This document shows positions 34,875 through 64,000 of a DNA stretch of 64,000 bases, in pieces. This DNA is from Syngnathus acus (taxonomy: Eukaryota > Chordata > Actinopteri > Syngnathiformes > Syngnathidae): the NCBI RefSeq assembly GCF_901709675.1, contig NC_051094.1, forward strand, positions 5,359,001 to 5,423,000, written 5' to 3'. The notes below the pieces were generated by a model. That model was not told the origin of the DNA. It worked only from the letters and a program-made list of their open reading frames with translations, and searched no databases. Each line of letters opens with the position of its first letter. The first letter of the stretch is position 1. A program made the translations under genes and the position numbers.

Positions 34875-36000
34875 GGTGGACAATATGCATACATAATTAT
34901 TCACGTCAAGATTTGAGAGGAATAAAAACATAAAAATAAACAACTAATAAGAGTGAAAACTGTAACGCAGCTGTGTACGGCCGTCAAGTTATCGTATGAG
35001 GAAGAAAAACGGTATGATATTAATTAATGTTATTAAGATGACTCACCTATCCCCAGATAAAAAATAAATAATAAAAATAATTTATTCCATGTTCCGATTT
35101 TGTTTGTGTTGTTTTGCTGACCTTCAGTAATATTAAGATGTAATTATTAAATATGGTTTGTCTTACAAATGGTCAAAAAGTGGACATTTTAGATATGTAT
35201 TATTAATTTTATACACATAATTTAGCTGCGGTGATATTTTCGAGCATTCCAAGTTGTGTTTAATGGTAGGATTATTTCCCATGTGACGTGACGTGCCAAG
35301 TGGGGGAGAGAGAGGTGGGCAGGTAGGCAGGTACCCGGATGTGTAAATAAATACAAGACGAGAATGTGAATATCAGGTACAATAATAATGCGACTTTTCC
35401 TGCCTCGTGTCGTTTTGTTTAAAATCACAGCTCATTAGTCGCAAAATCAAATTTATGCGGGAAAAGAGGAACGTCATTGGTTAAAAAGAAAAATTGGCTG
35501 TCATATTTAATCACTCATGAGCAGAAAGCTGGTTAAGGTCACTTTAAAGTCACACGGGCACGCACACTGGGTTAATTTTAGAAAGGCTCAATCGATGAAA
35601 CGTCTCATACTAAGGACGTTTTTACTTCACGCAAGCGATTCGAATGAAAACAGACGAAAAAACAGCACATCCGTCGTGCCAATGACGTCAGTATTGGACG
35701 AACGCGGTTTTTGTTTTTGTTAAGCAGCTGACTGACTGACATCAATGAAAACAACAGCAGTGAGGAGCGGGACGAGCCGCACATAAACACCACACCGCAG
35801 GGACAGCGTCGATTTGCTTCTCATAAGACCAAAACAACAATAAATCTATGTCATTGACGTGTCTGTTTTGTTAAAAAACATATAGAATGACTGTCCCTAA
35901 AAAAAACAACCATGAATTATTCAACAAAACAGCGACAACGTCGTTATCCAAAACGATCTGAAATCGTGAGACGTTCAAGGACCATCATGACTGGCGAGCG

Positions 36001-37020
36001 TCTCCTTCAAAGCGGGTCACTCACCCCCGAAAACACTCGTTGACTCCCGGGGAGCCCGCGCGTAGTGTAGAATCACCGTCCCATGCAGGCTGCAGCAGCC
36101 AGTCAGTCTAGGCCGACTTGCCGGTCATGTAAGGCGGCCTGGCGCTGGGATGATACTTGGTTGGCCGGTGGATCCTCGCGGGCGGGTGGCAGCGGCGGAT
36201 TGTCAGGCGGGACGAGGGCGCCTCTCTCTCGGCCATGAGCTGTGACGGAATCCGCGGGGTTGTTTTTCTGCTCCGGCCTCCGATGATCAATAATTCAGAG
36301 AAACAGCAACGAGGCGCATCGTGACAGCGACGAGATGTTAAAATAACGCAAGGGCTGTGGCGCAAAACTTGGCGGAAAAGTGCAAATAAAGCAGCTTTTC
36401 TTTCTCATGCTTGTGCTGCCTTTAAGTGCCGTGGGGAATTTCCTGGATCAACGTGTAATGCGAAAACATCAACTTGTTTTCAATACCCACTGGAATGTAG
36501 TTTTCAAGTGGCTTAAAAGGACCCTTAAACTAACCTATTCCATGAAGAACTTTTATTATAGTGGATGTTTACGTCGTTACGGACGCTAGCTTTCGCCACC
36601 GTTTACAGCTGGTTGCTGTGTTTCAGTCATAACCTCCTTTCTCTGCCTTCCTGGCCTCAAGATAACGTCACTGCGTCATCATGTGGTCGTTGTGTTGCAA
36701 TAAACGTTCTTTCGTGTACTAGTTGTGATGATAAAACGACAATCTCCGAGTTCTGTCAAGGACCGTGATGGCAGCAGTAGCCTAGCTATTAAACGCCGCT
36801 ACGAATAGCCTCCAATCGACGGCGTGGTGGGGCGGGGCTGGAAGGAGACAGCCAATCCAAGGCAGAGAACAAAAGGCAAATGAGCTTGGCCTGATTTCGA
36901 CTGCGCGCGCCGCCGAGAAAAGACACGTGCCCGACGTCAGGGCGCGTCAGTGGCTTAGCGTGTGGCGTTACTACCACGTGGTTGCATCTCAAGTAAACAC
37001 AAGCTGACGTCATTGTTTCA
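36001..37020. promoter_or_regulatory. GC-rich promoter-like block upstream of ypel1
   Basis: CpG-rich sequence at 36,030-36,310 and 36,780-36,970 contrasts with the AT-rich surroundings. The right part has a CCAAT box ('cagccaatcc' near 36,850), 'gtggggcggggc' (an Sp1-type GC box), a palindromic E-box 'accacgtggt' (36,973-36,982) and a full CRE 'tgacgtca' (37,005-37,012). It may hold the unidentified ypel1 first exon; this is inference. Confidence 0.4.
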
Positions 37021-38261
37021 ATTTAGAGTTGATCGTTAGTCATTTTGTCATCAAACATACGACTTTTGGGGGGTTCGTAATTGCGCCTTTTAAATTAATT
37101 ATATCTATTTTGAGATGAGTAACGTATTTTAATGTCACAATATTACAAGTGTCACAACACTGATGTATTTTGCAGGACAAAAAAAAAAAATGAAAGTATG
37201 ATTGTAAGTCCTTAATCATAATTTACTGTATTGCACACATGGCGGGTTCAGGTTTATAACGAGGACCCCTATAGAAAATCTCCAAAATTCTTTTTTTTTT
37301 TTCCCCCACAGTTGTTCTTAGCCCAATGTTTATTCCCAGTAGTTTAATCAGACTTTTAAAAGACATTTTCAGTTTCATTTGGAAAATATTAGATTAAAAA
37401 AAAAAAAGGTTCACATTCTCTTTACTTTTGATTACATTTCACAGTTTTACCTGGTAGATTGCAGATTTGGGGTCAGCTTGACCTGTTGTGGGATTTAAAT
37501 TCAAGATTCAAGATATTAATTAGTATAAATTATGTGAAACCAATGTATTTGATTTTAAATATTTCTTGTACCAAGATTCTATAGGCCTCAAGATAAGAGG
37601 GACAGTGTACAATATTTTATTTTTGTGCCCCCCGCCCCCAGAAAATAGAAAGATTTTTTTTTTTCTTTACTTCCAGTCTTGAAATGAATCACTAATGTAC
37701 ACAATGAAAAATAATCCATTGGAAACAAGCGTGGCACTATTGGGGTAAACATGTTTTTATTGATAATTTTCTAATTAAATACACCAAGATTTGTTTGCTC
37801 CAAAGAAAACTGTTTGGCAACAGTGTACATGTTGATTGTGTGGTCCAGTCTCTTCAATAGTGTTTAATTTTCTTTGTGGTTTTCTTTTTCCTGGCTTCCA
37901 AAAAACATTGAATAATTCACTTTTTAAAAACAGTCTTCAACAATAAAAGCGAAATTCTTCACACAGTAGCAAAATAAAACTGACCCAAGAAACAAAAACA
38001 AAACCATGGAAAATTTGAGGCGGACGCACCTTTAAAACAATAGTGGGACCTTTTTTTTTTTTTTTTAAATCTTTATCTTTCTTCACAAACAATCAAAACA
38101 TGGTGAGGCAACGAGATCATTTAGTTTCTGATAGAATCAAAACACTCATTGGACAATAAAAATATCTGCACAAAAAGGGAGGAAAAAAATAAAATAGATG
38201 TTTTTCTTCACAAACCGCGCAAGCATACACACAAACCTGCGCGCGCGCGCACACACGCGCG

Positions 38262-38292
<31 letters not shown>

Positions 38293-40886
38293 AGGAGTGG
38301 CAACAAATCTTTTCAAATGTACAAAGCTCACTTTTTTTCTTTGATTGATCACATCAGAAGCTGCACATGGAATTTTCAAAGAAGGCACAAACAGACAAAA
38401 GAACGGAGCACAAGCGCTGATCAGCACACAAACCGTTCCAACGCTGCTGCTTCCCGGTGCCTTTGATCGCCCCCCCCCCCCACCCCCCCAAAATACACAC
38501 CTACAGGCCGCCGCTGCCACAAGAGTAGTTGACTTTTTTATATATATATCTACTCTGCTAACAAAGTACAAAACCAGTTCAAGTCAACTGTTTCCTTTCA
38601 TTAATGGCTAGGCCATACCTATTTGATTGAAGCTATTTGTAAAAAGTTAGGAGATTAGCGACATGGAGCGCTCGCAGGCTGGCATGTTACTCCAAGTATG
38701 TTGTCAGATAAGACTCTGTTGATCTCGTTTATGTTTGGGGTAAAATGACAACCAAAATACAAAATTAAATAGCGTCTTTGTGCTGCATTTGCAATTTGTG
38801 AAGGGTGGGGAAAAAAATCTAAATCTAATGCTGTGCAAAACAGATTAGTAACAAGGATCGCCTGCAGGCTAGCTAGTTAGCTGTCAGCTGATACCACATG
38901 TGTATTGTCAACAAAGTTGAGTTCATTTGGGGTAAAACCAGCACCTCTAAAAACAAATATGCTAGGTTGCTACATTCGTGTTTGGAACGAAAGCAGCATT
39001 ACAAACCGAATAATACCAATAAAGCCGGCTAGCTAGTTCGCTGTCTAGCTGCCAGCTAGATCAAAGTGAATGTGGTCACAATGCAGATTGTTAGTCTTTC
39101 TGCTGCGTTTGTGTTTTTGGGGAAGCGGAATACCAAATAAATTAGCGCCAACAAGCCCTTGCAAGCTTTATTTGCAAGAAAAGGTTTCCAGGTAGATTAG
39201 CCACAAGAACTGCTACTAATTAGCTGCGGGCTAATTGAGCCACACAGATTTGGCTAACTCCACTTGGGTCATTTCAAAACGTTGGCAAAATATCAAACTT
39301 TGGGTCAGTCCACTCTAGTTCTCAGGGGCTCAATTTCGAGAGTGTTGACCCGCCCCCCCAAAAAATGTGACTCAAATTTGTTTGGATTCAACTTGCTTGA
39401 TTTCTCGAAGGACACTAAACTACTATTGAGCAAACTGAGGATGGTGCTGCGTTCATGGCTGTGAGGAAAAAAACAGCATCCCAAGCCATCCTGAGAAAGC
39501 AGCTAATTTGAAGCCCTACTTTTAAATATTGAACAGAACCTACGGCCTTTGGAGTTTATATCCTGCATTTGCGACAGTCCTCAAACTATACTCGCACAGT
39601 TAGTTGTGTAGCTGCCAGTTTAAAGTGCCGTATAAAAAAAAAAAAAAAAAAAGAAATGGAGCAGAGCTGGACTTTTTTTCCCTTTGCTTCAACAGTTTTC
39701 GTGCCGTAATTAGCGGACGGGGGGGGGGGGGGGGAGGGGGGTGTTAAAGTGAGGCCACTGAAGCACCTTGTTGGAGGCGAAATGGTGAAGGCCCGCGTGG
39801 CACTCGACACGCTCTTTCTATACACAGCTGCTAACAGTCATGCAGAAGGGGCACACACTTGTCTTCTCAGCAGGGCATGTACGCACACGCAAGGAAAATA
39901 GAGTCCGTTTCCCAACCTGAACATATGTTGGACTATTTAGAAAGGATAAACTATGGGGTGTGTTTTTCTTTTCCCTTCCAAACACATTAGGACCATTCCG
40001 TGCTAACCCACAGAGGCTAAGCAGAAGCTTCATGTACAAGAAAAGGATGATTCTGTATGAGAACCATCAGAACCATGGCTTTTTTTCTGGCTGATAATGT
40101 CGACTCTTTGCATAAATGGCTCTTTTTTGGGGGGGGGGGGGGGGGGGGGGGCTGCGTGATGTGCAGATGACAATCCAAAAATAAGCCTTTTAAAAGGAAG
40201 TGTGGGTGGAGGAAAAAAAAAAAAAAAAACCCAAGCTGCGATGGATCCCCAAAAGCCGAGCCCCCAAAACCCAGTCTCCCACATCCCGGAACGACAAACT
40301 GATTGATTCATGACGCCATTCCTGAGCAAAGTGGACTTGATGAGCGACAGCCAAAAATTTTGGGAAGCAAAACCGGAAGTAATAAAACAAAAACACAGCG
40401 ATAACAGTGTGGAGGGGCGGGGCAGCGGTGAGGAATCATCTGCAGGATGAAAAAAAACAAAAACAAAGAGCAGTGTTACTCTTTTCATTCCTAGTGATCC
40501 AAAGCAACATCATTTTGCACCACATGAAAATGTCCACCTGCCCGAGGTCGATTGAGATGCTGCCTTCAAGGTTCATAGGATTTGACAATGTCATTTTAGG
40601 GACCTTTTTAAGTGTTGTGTGGCAAAAAGACTTGGTTGTATATGTATTGAACTGGCTTTACTTGTTTCTTTTATTAATATTAAAAATGTGTATTTGGTTG
40701 GTATATGCATGTTTTGATGATTCAATGTAGATCGTGTCACATTTGAAAATAGCTTTAAAAAAATACCATTGTGGTCATTTACAAAAACGGTGAGACTATT
40801 GTGCTGTGAGGAGCATTGCTCAGCCATTGCGTAGCCTTGCTGCAAGGCATTCCAAAGCCATTTCCTGACCTGGCTGGCGTGAAGCG
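37021..40886. other. mapk1 3' flank
   Basis: AT-rich noncoding DNA expected to include the mapk1 3' UTR at its right end. It contains a (CG)n-(CA)n stretch at 38,238-38,294, a C-rich run at 38,470-38,489, and poly-G runs at 39,719-39,734 and 40,129-40,151. Between 38,640 and 39,240 there are loosely repeated blocks with 'gcaggctagctagttagctg' and 'ttggggtaaaa'. No other gene is seen. Confidence 0.5.
40670..40675 (-). terminator. Candidate mapk1 polyadenylation signal
   Basis: This is the first AATAAA on the minus strand after the mapk1 stop, about 210 bases downstream. ERK2 messages usually have long 3' UTRs, so a distal site is also possible. Confidence 0.3.
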
Positions 40887-46839
<5,953 letters not shown>

Positions 46840-47100
46840 AATGAGCACAGGTGGGCTTCTTGTTCTTTTCTATCCCTCCGACTTAGTTTAAACCAAAAAG
46901 GATGAGGAAACGGATGATTTTTGAGTCCGTGTGGCGCTCCACCGAGGCCTTGGGGGGCGAGCGTGTGAGCGAGTCCGAGGAGGAGTGCACACAGCGCCGC
47001 TGAGGAGTTGCGATGGAGTGGTGGGGGGCCGGGCAACGCGAGTGAGTGCAGCAGGAAATAACCACGGTCACGTGACCCACTCCATTCCCCCCCCACACCT
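46840..47100 (-). promoter_or_regulatory. mapk1 5' flank with palindromic E-box
   Basis: GC-rich DNA directly upstream of the mapk1 ATG, expected to hold the 5' UTR and a TATA-less promoter. It contains the perfect 12-base palindrome 'ggtcacgtgacc' at 47,066-47,077, a USF/TFE3-type E-box about 227 bases before the start codon. Transcription start is not determined. Confidence 0.45.
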
Positions 47101-47571
47101 CCTTTTCCTGCTTCTGGACGACCTGTCGATTCTGCAGCGTGGGAAAAACACTATAAAAAAATTGACAATCCATTGTCGTGTTGGGCATTGATTTACTCAA
47201 CTACAGAGGGTGCAGGCATCTATCAATGCATAGTTAAGATCAATAAAATAAGCAAATACTGTATCATGTCCTTTGTTGACTGCCCCGACACCGGCTTTAC
47301 AGAAAGCACCTCTGATGTGTTATAAGTGTCGACTGCAGCAATTAGATGTCATTTAGTTTTTCCGGCCGTCGTGTCAACAGACTTTAAGAGTCAAGCGGAG
47401 CCTTGTGAGTAAACTTCGGCTTGCATTTATTGACGCCACTGCAGCGTGCACGAGACATCCATTCACATCATGCATATTGTTGGCCTTCTACGGTAATTGC
47501 GAAAGTCATTGATCAGCGTTTTCTCAAAACAACAAATTCAATTAAAGCATTCCAGTTCCTTTGGATGACTG

Positions 47572-47603
<32 letters not shown>

Positions 47604-49161
47604 TTCAAAATAATGACTATAGCAACTGTGCTATATTAGGTTAATGATATATAATATTGGTAGTATATGGAATATATCAAATGTACTAGTCACATTGTGA
47701 GCTCCTGGCGAGAACAACCTTTACTTGTATATATTAAAATGCATTTGTGAAAATAATATTGGTTATCACTGCTCTCTGCTGGTCAGGTTCTGTACATAGT
47801 TGTCTGCCCTTGCCCGTGTTTCTCTGGCCATGACTTGACTGCTCGGCTGGGTGAAGATCATTCTCCATTTCCAAGCGGCTAAAGACACCTTGGAAGTTGG
47901 AAAACTCTGAAATGATGAAAATTTACCATGATTATTCATTTACAATTAAAAACTCCATACATAAGTAATAGAGTGGATTTTTATTCTTTAGATGTGTTAC
48001 AAAGGTGATGCTCGGTACCTTTGGGTGAATACTATCTTTGTTATGGTATGGTAATACTCTTGTATGAATTTCTAATAGTGGAAAAAACAAAACAGAGGGA
48101 AGGTGAGTTGTGTGCACAGCTTAGAACATCCATTCTCCGGACAAAAACCGTCATAGAATAAATGGACAAAAAATACAAACAAATGCTTTAAAAAAAGAGA
48201 GAGTACAAGTATAACAAGAATAATAGGTGGTGTCAACCAGACAAATTAGTGGTTCATCCCCCAAAACGTCAACTACATCAAACAATGCGGGTGAATTTCT
48301 AGACAACAAAAAAGTAGTGTGACAATCAAACATTTTGTGGGGGGAAGAAAAACAGGACTAATTGCCACTATTTTGCTGGTAAGCATTGAAAAAATCCTAC
48401 AGATGAACAAAACAAATGACAAGAAAGAAAAAGCTGCAAGCAGCCAGCTGTTTGTAAACATTTCCTTGCCATTTCTCAAGCTTTTTGTGAACTGTGTTGA
48501 CTGTAAACACTGGTTGCTCCAACAGGGGGCAGCAGAGTGACCACAGCATGAAAATCAACAAACAATTTTCAAGGATGTGGGGGGTGGATGCCCCGAGTTC
48601 CTGGCCGTCATTGGCATCCTTGCCAGAGGCAAAGACGCATCGGGCTCACGGGCTCCAAATAGCACAGAACGTGAATAAAATCTGAATAAAAATGCAAATC
48701 AAATAAAATGTGAATGTTTTACAATACTTTCAAATTTGGAGAACTTTACAACAGAGAAAAAAATGGCTGATTTTTGCCAATTTGGGGGGAGGGCAATGTT
48801 TGAATGGGCTTATCATTGTTGTATGTTGAAACGTGTTAACCTGCAAAAAATGAGAAATATATGATGATTAAAACAAGCAAATTTTTTGGGTGGCGTTCAA
48901 AAAGCGCTAACATCAGCCGGACGATTAATCGGTCGCGCCCCACTCGTGACATCGATATTTGATTCAGTTGTGTGGACACTCAATGTTGCCAGCCCGCGCT
49001 CCATTTTGCTGATGGTGGCGACGCCGAGGACGCCGCGAGGATCTCAGTGTCTGAAATGAGACGTCCACCTGCAGTTAAAGTGCAAACTGCTGTCTTTCCC
49101 CCTGCGCAATCGTCAGACCAGCTGAAGCCGGCAGGGGGCAAAAAAAAAAAATCCCTCCCAT
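47101..49161. other. Spacer between mapk1 and eeig1
   Basis: No gene is seen. The right part should be the eeig1 3' UTR; a minus-strand AATAAA at 47,980-47,985 is one candidate end. A short (CA)n lies at 47,578-47,602. Confidence 0.5.
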
Positions 49162-57740
<8,579 letters not shown>

Positions 57741-58330
57741 CTAAAAACAAACCAAAGGACTGCGTTAAAGTCAACATTAGGCGGACTGAAAGTCACACGG
57801 GATTTTAATAAAACAATAAACGTGAGTCGAGAAAAGTGACCAACCTGGAGACATTTCTACCCCCGGGAACGATTCTCCCAAACAAATGAGCCAAAACTTT
57901 CCCACCGTCGTCGAACAGGATCGATCCAGCCAGCGTGAGGGGGGTGGGGGTCGGTTCAATCTAACTCAGCAAAGCACGACCTTTCGGATTTACTTTCAAA
58001 ATAAGAAACCAGTGTCAACCAAAGTCGCAAAACAAAGAACACAATCGCATCTAAACTATACATATTTTGGTGGGTTAAATCTCCAAAATTCAATTCTTTC
58101 TGATCCTTCAAAAACACACCGCGATAATTGAATCTCCTACCTTTTATTTTTCAAAGAAAAAAAGATACAATTTCCGCGTATTGATGTAGCTTTTCAGACT
58201 TGCTTGTGTAGGTAATCAAAGCGCGGACTCAAAGCGGTAAAACAGCGTCCTTTAGTGGCTGGCGCCTGTATGCTATTTTTGACGCAGGTTGTAGTTACAA
58301 ATTTGAACGCCTAGGCGGCACCGATAACAT

Positions 58331-58402
58331 TCCCTGGTGGTCTAGTGGTTAGGATTCGGCGCTCTCACCGCCGCGGCCCGGGTTCGATTCCCGGTCAGGG
58401 AA
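58331..58402 (+). tRNA. tRNA-Glu (anticodon CTC)
   Basis: A 72-base cloverleaf: acceptor 'tccctgg' pairs with 'tcaggga', A box 'tggtctagtgg', B box 'ggttcgattcc', anticodon CTC at 58,364-58,366 between paired 'ttcggcg' and 'cgccgcg' arms, and the expected length for vertebrate tRNA-Glu. A T5 run at 58,409-58,413 is a suitable pol III terminator. No intron and no CCA are encoded, as usual. Confidence 0.97.
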
Positions 58403-59250
58403 CAAATCTTTTTGTGATTCAAAGAAGTTGCCTGACCCTACGGTATCTCAGCATGCTGATATTTATCATACGAGACTAAATCTCAACTATGGATCCGCGG
58501 ATTACCACAAAAATGTTACCCACTATTCTTACTCCTGTATCTATTCACATATTTGTAAAAAATAAACGAGAGTTTGTTTCCATTTCTTCACACTTCACAC
58601 GCTGGCACTTTTCGACCAGTCATCAGATTATCGCTGTATTTTAAGCCATACAATGTATTCTGTTTATTGCATGGAGGGTCGCCATGTATGTTTGTTTTGT
58701 GCTCCACAACACTGCTAACTATCGTGGATTTTGTCATTCATTAACTCACGCATTGGCCCCAAAAGAACACCTTGTTGGTGACTTTTGTCTCATCATGTTT
58801 TTGCGCGTCATAACAGAGCATGTTATGACAGACGCTGCCCCCGCTATCTCCCCTCACCTGCATCCTGTATCTTGATGTTTGTGCGATTCCGCAGGTTAAA
58901 GTGCGACCGACGTGTGACGCAAGTGAAACGTCGACGACAAAATGTTTGCCGTGAATCAACACAACCATTTGGAAGAGTCGCAGGGCTTAACACGTTTAAC
59001 CTGTGCGCAAGTATTGCAAATATATAGTATTTTTATCATTGATTAAATGTAAAAAATAACAGTGTCTGCAAAATAGACTAACAAATAAAAATGTTCATTA
59101 TTTATTTATTAATTAATTAATTAATTTATTTATTTATTTATTTTAAAACGGTTAACATTTTCATACTTATTTGCATATTTTTATTGACCAGAAGTCCTGG
59201 CCCAGCTGTCAAATACGTGTATAGTCTTCATCAATGTGAAATATTAGTTT

Positions 59251-59417
<167 letters not shown>

Positions 59418-59948
59418 GTAGACAATATAAACATGTACACGACAATAACAAAAGAGAGGAAGCGAATAGATCTGATAAAGGTAAATAGATAGGGGTACTA
59501 ATTAATAAATTAATACTAGACTTGTCTTAATGAAAATGTCTCTAGCTTTGTGTGAATAGTGTTGTTTTAAATCATTATGCGGTTCTTGCCTTGACATTGA
59601 TTAAACAGCCCATTTGGTCACCTCGGCCACTTCTGGCGGCGTTTGAGTTAGAGGACACATCTGATTGGTTCATCCTTGACACGCTGGACAGAAACGAGCA
59701 TGGGATTGGTCCCCACAGCCCAATTCTTATGCAACTTCAAGCCGAGCCTGTCAATGAGCAAGCATTCCGATTGGCTAGTAGTAAAATGACGTAGGGTTAT
59801 AACTGGAAGGGGAGGGTCATCGCGACATTCTTTAGAAGCCGGCTTCTCGTGACTAACCAGTACTTCGATAGTCCGCCGCGAAGGAGCAACTTGCGCGCGT
59901 CTATTTATTTATTTATTGGAGTTTAACTTGCAGTTGACGGAACCAATC

Positions 59949-63822
<3,874 letters not shown>

Positions 63823-64000
63823 CCGCGAGCCACCCACCCCGGCGGGTTAGGTGTGCAGCTCTATCTCATTCTGTGAATGTCAGCTGACACAAGAGAGACA
63901 GGAGGTGGCCCGCGTTGGCCTGCTGCTATTTGTTACGGTTGCATAAGCGACCACAACCCGAGGACCAAATGTTGGGAGGCAAAGCGCCGTTGTGATCGGG

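Larger units (their letters stand above)
30398..36000. other. ypel1 5' region: microsatellites and retroelements
   Basis: No further coding exon is recognised. Contents: a GC-rich block just upstream of the ypel1 ATG (30,398-30,575), (CA)n at 30,579-30,604, (TCTA)n at 30,799-30,888, a SINE-like element at 31,017-31,345, a poly-G run at 32,423-32,440, and a LINE remnant at 33,965-34,874. The remainder is unremarkable. Parts may be the first ypel1 intron. Confidence 0.5.

Noticed and set aside
36108-36365. 85-residue minus-strand open frame in GC-rich DNA
   Set aside because: Low-complexity Arg/Pro content, no family resemblance and no supporting splice pattern; more likely promoter or 5' UTR sequence.

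Overview
The window is vertebrate, teleost-type nuclear DNA. Genes are split into many short exons with GT-AG introns, noncoding DNA is rich in microsatellites, and hAT, LINE, SINE and Ty3/gypsy remnants are common. The species cannot be fixed from this sequence; a percomorph fish is plausible but unproven.

Layout from left to right. (1) 1-3,815: microsatellite, an unclassified repeat, a SINE-like remnant and a satellite array. (2) 3,816-22,349, minus strand: one large lectin gene. I could chain 61 exons with matching phase at every junction, giving a predicted 2,219-residue protein: signal peptide, four tandem ~432-residue units of three C-type lectin-like domains (CTLDs) each, then an SUEL/rhamnose-type lectin domain, an F5/8C (discoidin) domain, an LCCL domain and a thirteenth CTLD. 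No transmembrane segment was found. (3) 22,350-28,941: repeat-rich spacer. (4) 28,942-30,397, minus: ypel1, 119 residues. (5) 30,398-40,886: repeats, promoter-like GC-rich DNA and mapk1 3' flank. (6) 40,887-46,839, minus: mapk1 (ERK2), 8 exons, 368 residues. (7) 49,162-57,572, minus: eeig1 (fam102a), 11 exons, 384 residues; its first intron holds two hAT elements and Ty3/gypsy debris. (8) 58,331-58,402, plus: tRNA-Glu(CTC). (9) 59,949-63,822, plus: slc25a25 (SCaMC-2), 10 exons, 463 residues, head-to-head with eeig1.

ypel1 and mapk1 are neighbours on human 22q11.2, and eeig1 and slc25a25 on human 9q34.11, so the window joins two known synteny blocks. The lectin gene is the least familiar part. 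Its array grew by duplication of a phase 1-1 cassette, and some copies are still nearly identical through their introns. It is the best candidate here for an undescribed, probably secreted, recognition protein.

Exon boundaries were read by eye from splice signals and phase. No alignment, RNA or database search was available.
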